From: Firmicutes bacterium ZCTH02-B6
GTDB taxonomy: Bacteria > Bacillota > Limnochordia > Limnochordales > ZCTH02-B6
DNA length: 36,660 nt
Assembly (NCBI GenBank): GCA_002159155.1
Contig: LZRQ01000026.1
Location: 1-36,660, forward strand
Direction: 5' to 3'
Part shown: piece by piece, positions 1-7,956 of the stretch
How positions within the stretch are numbered: the first letter of the stretch is position 1
Layout: each line of letters opens with the position of its first letter
Program-made: the position numbers and the translations under genes
The notes under the pieces: generated by a model
What the model saw: only the letters and a program-made list of their open reading frames with translations
Database searches by the model: none
What the model was told of the DNA's origin: nothing

Positions 1-65
1 GGCAGATGTATGGGCGGGCAGGGATTGAGCTGTTGAGGCGGAGGCTCCTGGCGATGGCACGATGA
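1..65 (+). CDS. ISL3-family transposase, C-terminal end only (partial)
   Basis: The reading frame encodes about 21 residues, RQMYGRAGIELLRRRLLAMA plus R, and ends with TGA at 63-65. It differs from the C-terminus of the complete transposase at 233-1816 at only two residues (Leu for Phe, Ala for Gly), so the family call is secure although almost the whole protein lies outside the window. Whether this copy is intact cannot be judged here. Confidence 0.75.
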   Translation, partial: QMYGRAGIELLRRRLLAMAR

Positions 66-127
66 GGGGAAGACTAGGCTGCCATGCTTTTCAGGCTGCC
101 AAGTGGCATCACAATTGCGGGAGAGCC
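1..127 (+). mobile_element. Right end of a first ISL3-family insertion sequence (cut by window edge)
   Basis: The stretch holds the last codons of an ISL3-type transposase (stop at 63-65), about 40 bp of noncoding DNA and a terminal inverted repeat at 106-127. That repeat matches the right repeat of the complete element further on (1856-1877) at 20 of 22 positions. The coding remnants of the two copies differ at roughly a fifth of bases, so this is a different ISL3 element rather than a fresh duplicate. Its left part lies outside the window. Confidence 0.8.
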
Positions 128-133
128 GGGTAA

Positions 134-155
134 GGGTCTCCCGCAATTTCGGTGC
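134..155 (+). repeat. Left terminal inverted repeat of the complete ISL3 element
   Basis: The outer 16 bases, GGGTCTCCCGCAATTT, are the exact reverse complement of 1862-1877. The inner six bases match at four positions. It lies 6 bp after the right end of the preceding element. Confidence 0.9.
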
Positions 156-232
156 AAGGCAGCTGCAGGTAGGAGGAGTTTCCTGGAAAGCCGCGAACCC
201 CTTTGCGACCGTTTGGGCCGGGGTTTCGCGGT

Positions 233-1816
233 ATGTGGAGACTTCTTCGACGCATCGGTTTGATCATCCGGCAACAAGAATTTTCCTCGGCAGACATTAC
301 CATCACCGCCGAGAGCACCAGAACGGGAGCGCCGTGCCCTTTGTGCGGTCGCGTCTCCCGTCGCAGGCACAGCAGCTATACACGGCTGCTGATGGATTTG
401 CCCGCTGACGGCCGGACGGTCAACGTCCAGTTGTTGGTCCGGCGATTTCGTTGTGCCAATCCTGGGTGTCGTCGGCGCGTGTTTGCTGAACGCTTTCCCC
501 AACTGGTCCGTCCCCATGCTCGTCGCGCGGAACGACTGGAGAGCCTGCTGACCCGTATCGGGGTCTTATTGGGCGGCGAGGCCGGCGCCCGGCTTGCCCA
601 GGACCTACATGTCCCCGTAAGCCCGGATACGATTCTGCGCCTGCTTTACCGCATGGAACTCGCCCCCGCAACCAACCTGCGTGTGGTCGGCATCGACGAG
701 TGGGCCTGGCGCAAGGGCGTGCGATACGGGACGATCGTGTGCGATCTGGAGACCGGGCGCCCGGTGGAGCTGCTGCCGGAGGCACGTGCTGATGTTCTGG
801 CACAGTGGTTGGCCCGTCATCCTACCGTCGAAATCGTGAGCCGGGACCGCTCCAGGATGTATGCCGACGGGGCCACGCTAGGCGCTCCCCAGGCCGTACA
901 GGTTGCTGACCGTTGGCATCTGCTACGGAACCTGGGGGACGTGGCGGAGCGCGTTCTCGCTGGCCTCTCCCTGCCGCCTATTCCGGTAGAGGAAGCCGAA
1001 CCGGCTGGGACAGTGCCCCCACCGCAACCACCCAAAAGCCGGGAGACCCGTAGAGAGGCTGAGCGCCGCGAACGGCAGCAGCGGCGACAAGCACTGTATG
1101 ACGAGGTCCACGAACTCTATGAGAAGACAAAGTCCATCCGTGCCGTTGCGGCCCGGCTCGGGATCGATCGCCGCACCGTGCGCAAGTATCTCGACGCACC
1201 CCAATGCCCTCACCCCAAGCCAAGAGGAAGACGGCCGAGCATTCTTGATCCCTACCGCGACTACATCCTCGCCCGATGGGCGGAAGGCTGCCATAACGCC
1301 GCGGAGTTGTATCGGGAGATCGTCCGGCAGGGTTATCCGGGCTCAAGAACCATCGTCAAGGACTTTGTCGCCACGCTGCGACGTCGTGCTCGAGGAGAGC
1401 CCGTCGTCCGCCACGTGCGCCTTGGACCCAAGCGGCTCCGCAGGTGGTTCAGCTGTCCACCGGACGAGCTTGGGGCACGCGAACGCCGTTGCCTTGAACT
1501 CGTCTTAGAGGCGTCACCGGCAGCCCGGGAGACATACACGCTCCTGCAAGATTTCCGGGGGATCCTTACGGAGAGGAAAGCCGAGACGCTAAGGTCGTGG
1601 CTTGAGCGTGCCGGCGGATCATCGCTGGCTCCTCTAAGAGGCTTTGCGAGGAGCCTCGAGCAAGACATGGATGCGGTGATGAACGCACTGACGTTGCCAT
1701 GGAGCAATGGTCCCGTAGAAGGACACATCAACAAGTTGAAGCTGTTGAAGCGGCAGATGTACGGGCGGGCCGGGATAGAGCTGCTGAGGCGACGGTTTCT
1801 TGCTATGGGACGTTGA
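233..1816 (+). CDS. ISL3-family transposase
   Basis: This DDE transposase catalyses excision and integration of the surrounding element. Near the N-terminus is the ISL3 zinc-finger pattern CPLCG (about residues 35-39) followed by CANPGC about 35 residues on. A DDE core follows: GIDEWAWRKG (Asp about 155), VSRDRS (Asp about 205) and NGPVEGHINKLK (Glu about 496). A second helix-turn-helix (AVAARLGIDRRTVRKYL) sits between the second Asp and the Glu, as in the IS204/IS1001/IS1165 branch. The frame stays open upstream to a TTG at 203; I chose ATG 233 because it gives the usual N-terminal length. The AGGAGGAG at 171-178 is too far from either start to decide. The gene appears intact, so the element may be active. 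Confidence 0.93.
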   Translation: MWRLLRRIGLIIRQQEFSSADITITAESTRTGAPCPLCGRVSRRRHSSYTRLLMDLPADGRTVNVQLLVRRFRCANPGCRRRVFAERFPQLVRPHARRAERLESLLTRIGVLLGGEAGARLAQDLHVPVSPDTILRLLYRMELAPATNLRVVGIDEWAWRKGVRYGTIVCDLETGRPVELLPEARADVLAQWLARHPTVEIVSRDRSRMYADGATLGAPQAVQVADRWHLLRNLGDVAERVLAGLSLPPIPVEEAEPAGTVPPPQPPKSRETRREAERRERQQRRQALYDEVHELYEKTKSIRAVAARLGIDRRTVRKYLDAPQCPHPKPRGRRPSILDPYRDYILARWAEGCHNAAELYREIVRQGYPGSRTIVKDFVATLRRRARGEPVVRHVRLGPKRLRRWFSCPPDELGARERRCLELVLEASPAARETYTLLQDFRGILTERKAETLRSWLERAGGSSLAPLRGFARSLEQDMDAVMNALTLPWSNGPVEGHINKLKLLKRQMYGRAGIELLRRRFLAMGR

Positions 1817-1855
1817 GAGGCGAAGATTTGACCTCCGTCCCTGGGCCTCCCGATA

Positions 1856-1877
1856 GCATCAAAATTGCGGGAGACCC
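1856..1877 (-). repeat. Right terminal inverted repeat of the complete ISL3 element
   Basis: It contains AAATTGCGGGAGACCC at 1862-1877, the perfect complement of the left end. The related right end at 106-127 has two substitutions. The TTG inside it (1865) is in frame with the downstream glycosyltransferase remnant and could act as a fortuitous start. Confidence 0.9.
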
Positions 1878-2371
1878 AATATCATTTCGGCGTTGACACC
1901 CTCGCCCGCAACAAGGATGTCCATTGGACCCTGGAGTTGGTTGGCGATGGTCCGTTGCGACGTGAAATCGAACAGCTCACGGCTCAGCTAGGCCTACTAG
2001 ACCGAGTTCAATTTACCGGGACTCGGAGGGATGTACCTGAACGGTTGGCCAAGGCCCAGATCCTCGCCCTCATCTCACGTTGGGAAGGCTTTCCGCTGAC
2101 GGTTATTGAAGGCATGCGCGCCGGACTTCCCATAATCGGCTCCGACGTGGGAGGAGTACGTGAGGCGGTGGAAGATGGACAAAATGGATTCCTAGTACCA
2201 CGAGAAGATCCTGAGGAGCTCTCGCGCAAAGTGCGAATTCTTTTCACTGACGCCCAGCTACGGCGACGTATGGGCCAGGAAGGGCGTCGGCGATACGAAT
2301 CGATGTTCACGTTTGAGAAAATGTATGAGCGGACGCTAGAGGTCTACAAACAGGCTATGCTGACGCGTTAG
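1878..2371 (+). pseudogene. GT4 glycosyltransferase, 5' half lost at the IS junction
   Basis: The frame encodes about 164 residues of the C-terminal Rossmann half of a GT-B glycosyltransferase (Glycos_transf_1 domain). It has the ELVGDGPL nucleotide-binding strand, an intact EX7E motif in SRWEGFPLTVIEGM and the following GLPIIGSDVGG. Full-length family members have 350-400 residues, so the acceptor-binding N-terminal half is missing, and the break coincides with the IS right end. Translation could start at TTG 1865 inside the repeat, but half a GT-B enzyme should be inactive. It probably belonged to the polysaccharide locus that follows on the same strand. Confidence 0.85.
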
Positions 2372-2832
2372 CCCTCAAACACCAGTCGATTCGGAGGTTT
2401 TGCGGGTTGTGAAAGAGACCATCCCATTGGTAAGAGAAGTCTAGCGACCAGGAGCTGTTTTCGACAGTCGCCGATGTCTGTTAGGTCAATTTCAAACTGG
2501 CGTTGACCGAGAACTCCACCCCCGCGGGTCCGTGGCGAACCGGGCTGCCGCGATTGTGAGGGCTTTTAGCAGGTGTTTCCTCGAATGCGTGGTAGTCAAA
2601 ATCCGTTGGTTTCCTTGACTTTTTCTGCCCCGGGGGCCAGAGCAGGGTCGACTGCAGGCTTGGTGTGCCTAAACCGGGGTACCGTGGGCAGTCACCCGCG
2701 GCGTTGTTGGGGCTCAGCTCCCGGCGAATGAGGCGTTGCGGTGCTGGCGCTCCCAAACAGAGCCTTTGCGCTGGACACGGCAGCTGACGACCGCTCGGCG
2801 TTGCAGCGGATTTCATCCCGGAGCGGAGGACC
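2372..2832. other. 461-bp gene-free stretch between the IS-damaged gene and the polysaccharide genes
   Basis: No convincing gene on either strand. Around 2480-2515 a segment beginning TGTTAGGTCAATTTC and running through CTGGCGTTGACC resembles the terminal repeats I associate with IS21-type elements, so this may be scar DNA from another insertion; this is from memory and unverified. A TTGACT at 2614 has no good -10 partner. Regulation of the downstream genes cannot be assigned here. Confidence 0.35.
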
Positions 2833-4116
2833 ATGGGGATCACACAACTGGCGACTTACCAGGGACTCCGAGTGGGGCGCGTGCGGTTCACTCCCTTGGG
2901 TTTGCTGGTTATCGATGTGATAGTCTCGTTTGCCATTTGCTGTTTGTCGTCCTACATCGCTTGGAACGATTGGCGTTTCTGGACGCAACCGTCGGTACTC
3001 GCGCAGGCCGGAGTGGTGATCGCTCTCCTTGCGGGCGGCAAGTGGTTCCTGTTGCGCCGCGAATACCGCGTCCCTGCGGATCGGGTGGCCCTTGCATGCC
3101 TCTGGGTCATTGTCCTCTATGCCGGTTTGGCCTTGGGGATCGTGTTCTTGCGCCCCTATTACTCGCGCTCGTTCCTGCTTGCGTCCTTCTTGCTTCTCCT
3201 GACCTGGCAGTTCATCGAGGTGCTGCCGTACAGGGCAGTGAGGGCTCCGCGGCTGGCCGCCGTTCCGGGTCCCCTTGTGGAGAAGCTGATGAGGGTGGAG
3301 GGACTTAACCTTACGCTCCTCACCGAGCCGCTTATTGACTCCACGATTGAAGGCCTGGTCGTCGATCTGCATATGCCCTTGTCCAAGGAGTGGTCGCGTT
3401 TCGTGGCAGAGTCTGCCGCCATGGGGCTGCCTGTGTACCATGCGGCGTCGGTCTACGAAGCCGCGACCGCGAAGGTGTCGTTGGAGCACGCGCATGCGGG
3501 CTGGCTAAGCGCGCTGTTCAACGGTAATCTCGGGTACCTCCCCCTCAAGCGGGCGATCGATATCCTCTGTGTACTTGTGAGCCTGCCCATCGTCATACCG
3601 CTGTCTCTGGTGATTGCGTTGCTCATCCGCCTGGATTCCGGAGGGCCCGTGCTCTTCTGGCAGGAGCGGGTCGGTCAGGGCGGCAGTGTCTTCCGCCTCG
3701 TCAAGTTTCGATCAATGCGGGTTGACGCGGAACGCAACGGCGCCCAGTTCGCCCGACCCGACGACGACAGGGTCACGCGCGTCGGGAGGGTGCTGCGCAA
3801 GTACCGGCTAGATGAGCTGCCCCAGCTGTGGAACGTGCTGAAGGGGGAAATGAGCCTCATCGGCCCCCGGCCCGAACAGGTGGAGTTCGCCCGGCAGTTC
3901 GAAGAGGAGATTCCCTTTTACCGCTGGCGCCACAGGGTGAAACCGGGCATTACCGGCTGGGCCCAGGTCCAACAGGGCTATGCGGCCGGGGTGCAGGACA
4001 CCATGGAAAAGCTGGAGTACGACTTGTACTACGTGAAACATCTTTCCCTGTGGCTTGACCTGAACATCGCGCTGAAGACCATCGTTACGATTGTCACAGG
4101 TTTCGGCGCTCGCTAA
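2833..4116 (+). CDS. Polyprenyl-phosphate sugar-1-phosphate transferase (WcaJ/WbaP-type)
   Basis: Transfers a sugar-1-phosphate from a nucleotide sugar to undecaprenyl phosphate at the inner membrane face, the first step of exopolysaccharide or O-antigen repeat-unit synthesis. The first 140 residues form about four membrane helices. A short linker domain follows. The bacterial sugar transferase domain begins at about residue 236 with LKRAIDI and the re-entrant hydrophobic helix. Hallmarks are PVLFWQERVGQ, FKLVKFRSM-like FRLVKFRSM, YRLDELPQLWNVLKGEMS with the catalytic Asp327-Glu328 pair, GPRPE and KPGITGWAQV. At 427 residues it is slightly shorter than typical WcaJ. GGAGGA lies just before ATG 2833. 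It heads the polysaccharide genes. The exact sugar cannot be told. Confidence 0.93.
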   Translation: MGITQLATYQGLRVGRVRFTPLGLLVIDVIVSFAICCLSSYIAWNDWRFWTQPSVLAQAGVVIALLAGGKWFLLRREYRVPADRVALACLWVIVLYAGLALGIVFLRPYYSRSFLLASFLLLLTWQFIEVLPYRAVRAPRLAAVPGPLVEKLMRVEGLNLTLLTEPLIDSTIEGLVVDLHMPLSKEWSRFVAESAAMGLPVYHAASVYEAATAKVSLEHAHAGWLSALFNGNLGYLPLKRAIDILCVLVSLPIVIPLSLVIALLIRLDSGGPVLFWQERVGQGGSVFRLVKFRSMRVDAERNGAQFARPDDDRVTRVGRVLRKYRLDELPQLWNVLKGEMSLIGPRPEQVEFARQFEEEIPFYRWRHRVKPGITGWAQVQQGYAAGVQDTMEKLEYDLYYVKHLSLWLDLNIALKTIVTIVTGFGAR

Positions 4117-4406
4117 GTGTTGTAACGCATCAAGTCTGCAGACAGGCCAGCAGGAGGCGGGCCAACGCCGTAAGAAGGTAGACCCAGGGCCGCGGGTTGT
4201 TCCGTGCTCCGCGGTGCCCGGGCTTTCTTGTCGGAACGCCGCCGGTGACGGACACCGAACACGCACCTGCGACCGCGGTCGAGCTAGAGCACATGCAGCC
4301 GGACACTTGTGGATTGGTGTATGGTAGCCTCGGGGTTGCATGGGCGGTCTCCGGGAATGTACAGAGTGTACGTTGCGTGAACGATAGTACGAAGGGAGAC
4401 GCTTGG

Positions 4407-5681
4407 GTGGACTCACACGTTGGGGCAGCAAGAGTTCTGGATGTCGATGCACACCAAGACTTGAGGGGGGCCTTGCGATACCCACTGCTGTTCGAATTGG
4501 GGTGGTCGCTGTTCTTTGCGGGTTCCCTTTATCTTGGATGGAATAGCCTTGGAATTCTTCTGCTCATCGTACACCTGTTCCTCGACGGTCGTGCCATATC
4601 CCGGATGGTCAAAACCTCCCTTGAGGATTGCCCGGTCGCAGTAAACCTGAAACGCGTCCGCATTCCCCTACGTTACATTTTCGTTACCCTCGGCTGCGCT
4701 GGTTTGGTGAGTTCGCTAATGGCCGTCGAGCCGGGCCGCGCTGCAGCGGCGCTGGTGGGGATGTTACTGTCTATGGCCTTCGGCCTCGTCTTTGGCCTGG
4801 CTTACCAGGTGCACCAGCCGGGCTGGTTTATCTCCTACTTTTTGCCTGCGGTTCTCGGCGGTGCGGTACACGTTGCGTGGGCGCTTTGGCAAGCCTTTCA
4901 AATTGGCAGCTTCCAAGGGGCTCGGGTCGCGACCGTCTCCGGGCCGAACTACACTGGAACGATGATGCTCTTGGTCCTTATCATTGGCTGGTCATGGTTT
5001 GTCAGCCAGAGGGCCTATTTGAGATGGCTAAGTCTTCCTTATACGTTCGCTGCGGCCACAGCGCTCGTTTTCACCTATTCGAGGGGTTCTTGGTTGGGGG
5101 GTGTCGCTTTTGCCCTTGCCGCCCTCCTGCCCGCGTGGCAACGGCCGGTCAGCCGCCGTTACGGGCAGCTGGTCCTCGTCGGGTTCGTTTTGTTTAGCGT
5201 GCTCGTTGTCTCCGTAGTACCAGGAGCGGCAGAGCGGGCGAGGAGTTTTCTGACGCTCCTTGATGATGGGCGCGTGGCCATCTGGCAAGCTTCCTGGGAA
5301 ATGTTCTTGGACCATTTTTGGTTTGGTGTTGGTCCGGCCAACTTTGAGCATCATTGGGACACCTATAATAGGGGAAGGTTCCCCGAGCATATGGATTTCC
5401 CGCACAATACCTGGCTTCAGGTGTTGACAGAAACCGGTATCATCGGTGGGGTACTGTTCGCCCTCATTATTGGTCGCATATTGCTGGCCGTGTGGAGGCT
5501 CCGAAAAACGTCCGACTGGCCGGTTTGGATATTGGCTTCCGGCGTAGTGGCGCTCCTCGTACGGGATCTAACGGATGCCGCCATCTTCAACATTAACACC
5601 TCATTCCTTTTCTGGTGGATGGCAGGGACCGTCCTGGCGGCGGAGCAAACGCAGCAACGTGAGCGGCAGACAGTCTCCTAA
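4407..5681 (+). CDS. O-antigen ligase / polymerase family membrane protein
   Basis: A 424-residue protein with about ten to twelve membrane helices and a large extracytoplasmic loop near the C-terminus, the topology of the Wzy_C (WaaL/RfaL) family, which ligates or polymerises lipid-linked glycans. Family marks are FTYSRGSWLGG, RVAIWQASWEMFLDHFWFGVGPANFEHHW and FPHNTWLQVLTETGIIGG; the conserved His and Arg lie in these segments. The frame is open upstream to 4197, but GTG 4407 is preferred because GGGAG (4394-4398) lies 8 nt before it and the upstream part looks noncoding. Base composition looks less GC-rich than the second half of the window, suggesting acquisition. Ligase versus polymerase cannot be separated by sequence alone. 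Confidence 0.88.
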   Translation: MDSHVGAARVLDVDAHQDLRGALRYPLLFELGWSLFFAGSLYLGWNSLGILLLIVHLFLDGRAISRMVKTSLEDCPVAVNLKRVRIPLRYIFVTLGCAGLVSSLMAVEPGRAAAALVGMLLSMAFGLVFGLAYQVHQPGWFISYFLPAVLGGAVHVAWALWQAFQIGSFQGARVATVSGPNYTGTMMLLVLIIGWSWFVSQRAYLRWLSLPYTFAAATALVFTYSRGSWLGGVAFALAALLPAWQRPVSRRYGQLVLVGFVLFSVLVVSVVPGAAERARSFLTLLDDGRVAIWQASWEMFLDHFWFGVGPANFEHHWDTYNRGRFPEHMDFPHNTWLQVLTETGIIGGVLFALIIGRILLAVWRLRKTSDWPVWILASGVVALLVRDLTDAAIFNINTSFLFWWMAGTVLAAEQTQQRERQTVS

Positions 5682-5757
5682 GTAGTTTGGGCACCTGTGT
5701 GTAGGCTCCGTCACGGGGAGCGAGACGCTGTCAGTAGCGGCTTGGTAGGGTTGCAGT

Positions 5758-6858
5758 ATGACCACGTTCGACGGGCACAAAACAGCTGACCTGGGTGTCG
5801 TCTCGAGCAGCCGCGCGGCGGATAAGCCACAAGTGCTCCGCTTGGCGGTGGTCGTTGTCACATACCAAACGAGGGAGCTACTGCGGGAGTTTCTCTTGTC
5901 GCTACGGACTGAAATCCAGTCCCTTCCAGGTGTAGCCGTGACCGTCCTTGTGGTGGACAACGCTTCGACGGACGGCACGGTTAATATGGTGCGGACCGAA
6001 TTTCCCGAGGTCCGGGTTGTCGCCAATGCAGCGAACTTTGGGCCGGCACGGGCCTTCAATCAGGGGTTGGCCGAAGTGCTTCCCGATGCCGATTTGGTGC
6101 TGCTGGCCAACAGCGATGTGTACATCCACGTAGGGACCCTGAAACGCATGGTAGAGTTTCTTAGCAACCACCCCGAGGTGGATGGGTGCTGCGGACGGCT
6201 TTATAACCCTGACGGTACCCCCCAGGTCACGCGGACGCGAATTGTATCTCTGTGGCCAGTGTCCAAAGACAAACCGCACCGCGCCACGTTTCCGGGAACA
6301 ACCTTTTCCATGATTCGGGCCAGCGCCTTCGCTAGAATCGGAGGTTTTGACGAGACTTACTATTTCTACAACGAAGACTTGGACTGGGCCGAACGGGCCC
6401 GGAAAGCCGGGTTGCGGTTTGAGTACATCCCAGACGCCTCTGTCATCCATTACGGCAATCAGGGGCGGCGGCACAACGTTTCCCGGATTCGGCGTGAGCT
6501 CTACCGGGCCAACCTCTACTATTATCGACGGCATTATCCGGCGATCGCGCCGCTAGCATACGTAGGGCAACTGTTGGCGCTCCGGTGGGGCCAATGGCTT
6601 CGGCGACGTTGGCTGGAGAAACTGCATGTCCAGCGAGGCACGACGGGAAGTGGGGGCCGGTCTGATGGGGCGACTACGGAGGCTGCGGTAGCCAGTGAGT
6701 TGGCGTCGGAGGCAGCTCGGTGGCAGCAGGAACTAGCTGACTTGGAGGAGGCCATCGAGCGACTGCGAGAGGAATACCGAAATCCGACCGCACCGCAGAT
6801 ACCCACATTCGAAATATCCACATCCGGGCTTCGTCTGGCCGAGTTGACTCCCGAGTAG
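5758..6858 (+). CDS. GT2 glycosyltransferase (rhamnosyltransferase-like) with C-terminal coiled coil
   Basis: A GT-A fold enzyme that adds one sugar to the lipid-linked glycan on the cytoplasmic side. VVVTYQTRELL near residue 33 opens the fold, DNASTD lies at 67-72, the metal/nucleotide-binding NSD at 118-120 and the catalytic ED at 206-207 in YNEDLDWAERARKAG, as in WbbL-type rhamnosyltransferases. After the catalytic domain comes a basic amphipathic stretch (RWGQWLRRRWLEKL) that may bind the membrane. An Ala/Glu-rich segment of about 50 residues, likely coiled coil (QQELADLEEAIERLREEY), follows and is not usual for the family. The ribosome binding site (GGTAGGG) is weak. Donor and acceptor sugars are unknown. 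Confidence 0.87.
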   Translation: MTTFDGHKTADLGVVSSSRAADKPQVLRLAVVVVTYQTRELLREFLLSLRTEIQSLPGVAVTVLVVDNASTDGTVNMVRTEFPEVRVVANAANFGPARAFNQGLAEVLPDADLVLLANSDVYIHVGTLKRMVEFLSNHPEVDGCCGRLYNPDGTPQVTRTRIVSLWPVSKDKPHRATFPGTTFSMIRASAFARIGGFDETYYFYNEDLDWAERARKAGLRFEYIPDASVIHYGNQGRRHNVSRIRRELYRANLYYYRRHYPAIAPLAYVGQLLALRWGQWLRRRWLEKLHVQRGTTGSGGRSDGATTEAAVASELASEAARWQQELADLEEAIERLREEYRNPTAPQIPTFEISTSGLRLAELTPE

Positions 6859-6954
6859 GCTGAGATGGGACGCAGGTCCCGCTGAGAGTGCAGGCTAGGC
6901 GCCCATGTTACGCTGGTTAGGGCATTCCGGGCCGAAGACGGACGGAGGATTGTT

Positions 6955-7956
6955 GTGCGTACGGATCCCCGTGGCCAAACAGAGCAAGGGGCCAAGCGGT
7001 TTGTCTCGGTCTCAGTCATAGTACCCGTGCGCAATCGTGCAGGCACGATTCGTGCGTGCCTGGCGCACTTGTTTCAGGCTGCCACGCCGCTGTCTGAGCA
7101 AGGCGTGTCTGTTGAGATCGTGGTCGCCAACGACGCGTCGACGGATCGTTCCAAAAGCATCGTGGAAGAGGTGGCCCCCAACGCACCCGTACCGGTGCGG
7201 CTGGTCAATCTGGCGGAACGCCAAGGACCGGCCCGAGCGCGCAACGCGGCCTTATCCGTTGCCCAAGGCGAGCTAGTCGTGTTTGTGGACAGCGACATCG
7301 TGGTCGTGCCGGGGTTTCTTCTAGCACACCTTCAAGCTTACGAGGGTGCGGCCGAGCGTGTTTACACCGTTGGCCCGGTCATCAACGTCGCCGATCTCGA
7401 GACCGCCTTGCGCTTCCCGCCGCCCACCCCGTGGGACATGTCCATGGCCAGCCTCCATACAGCCAACGCCTCCGTTCCGCGCCAGAGCCTGCTTGAGCTC
7501 GGCGCGTTCGATGACGGCTACGACGCCTACGGATGGGAGGACCTGGACCTCGGGCGGCGCCTCAAGAAGGCCGGGTTCGCCCGCGTGGAAGTGAAGGGCG
7601 CCGTCGCCTACCACGTCGACCCGCCCATCACCACCCAAGCGCAGCTGGCGGCGCGGCTGCAGAAAGAACGTGAGCGGGGTCGCACGGCACTGCGCTTTCT
7701 GGACAAGCACCCGGAGTTTTCCGCCCGCCTTACGGCACAAGATACGTCCTTTCATGTGTTTCTCAACTGGCTCATGCGCTTTGGTGGGGCCATCACGGAG
7801 GACAATGTGCTGGCATGGGTGGACTGGGCGAATCGACGGGGTTGGACGGGGCTGGGACGGGTATGGCTTGCAGGCGCGGTCAACCAAGCGTACCTGGCGG
7901 CGCTTGCGTCCAGCAAACGGAATCGTCGTGGCCATCGGTTGGGGGACGGCCGATGA
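6955..7956 (+). CDS. GT2 family glycosyltransferase
   Basis: A 333-residue GT-A enzyme. SVSVIVPVRNRAGTIRACL starts the nucleotide-binding fold near residue 17, NDASTD lies at about 60, the DXD metal site is Asp112-Ser-Asp114 in VFVDSDIVV, and YGWEDLDLGRRLKKAG (about 192) is the acceptor/catalytic ED region, like the galactosyltransferase C-terminal motif. The tail has a QLAARLQKERERGRTAL helix. Start GTG 6955 follows GGAGG (6944-6948) at a good distance. Its stop overlaps the next gene's start as ATGA (7953-7956), showing translational coupling to the GT4 gene. Substrate unknown. Confidence 0.88.
   Translation: MRTDPRGQTEQGAKRFVSVSVIVPVRNRAGTIRACLAHLFQAATPLSEQGVSVEIVVANDASTDRSKSIVEEVAPNAPVPVRLVNLAERQGPARARNAALSVAQGELVVFVDSDIVVVPGFLLAHLQAYEGAAERVYTVGPVINVADLETALRFPPPTPWDMSMASLHTANASVPRQSLLELGAFDDGYDAYGWEDLDLGRRLKKAGFARVEVKGAVAYHVDPPITTQAQLAARLQKERERGRTALRFLDKHPEFSARLTAQDTSFHVFLNWLMRFGGAITEDNVLAWVDWANRRGWTGLGRVWLAGAVNQAYLAALASSKRNRRGHRLGDGR

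Larger units (their letters stand above)
134..1877 (+). mobile_element. Complete ISL3-family insertion sequence, about 1.74 kb
   Basis: The element is bounded by inverted repeats at 134-155 and 1856-1877, matching at 20 of 22 positions, with outer 16 bases GGGTCTCCCGCAATTT. It carries one long transposase gene. Size, repeat sequence beginning GG and the protein family all fit ISL3. ISL3 elements normally make an 8-bp target duplication, but the flanks (126-133 and 1878-1885) do not match. The left flank runs into another ISL3 end only 6 bp away. The present arrangement may therefore come from recombination between neighbouring elements or insertion beside an older copy. Confidence 0.9.

Noticed and set aside
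2613..2650. TTGACT as -35 of a promoter for the polysaccharide genes
   Set aside because: No acceptable -10 hexamer at 16-19 bp; the region that should hold it is GC-rich.
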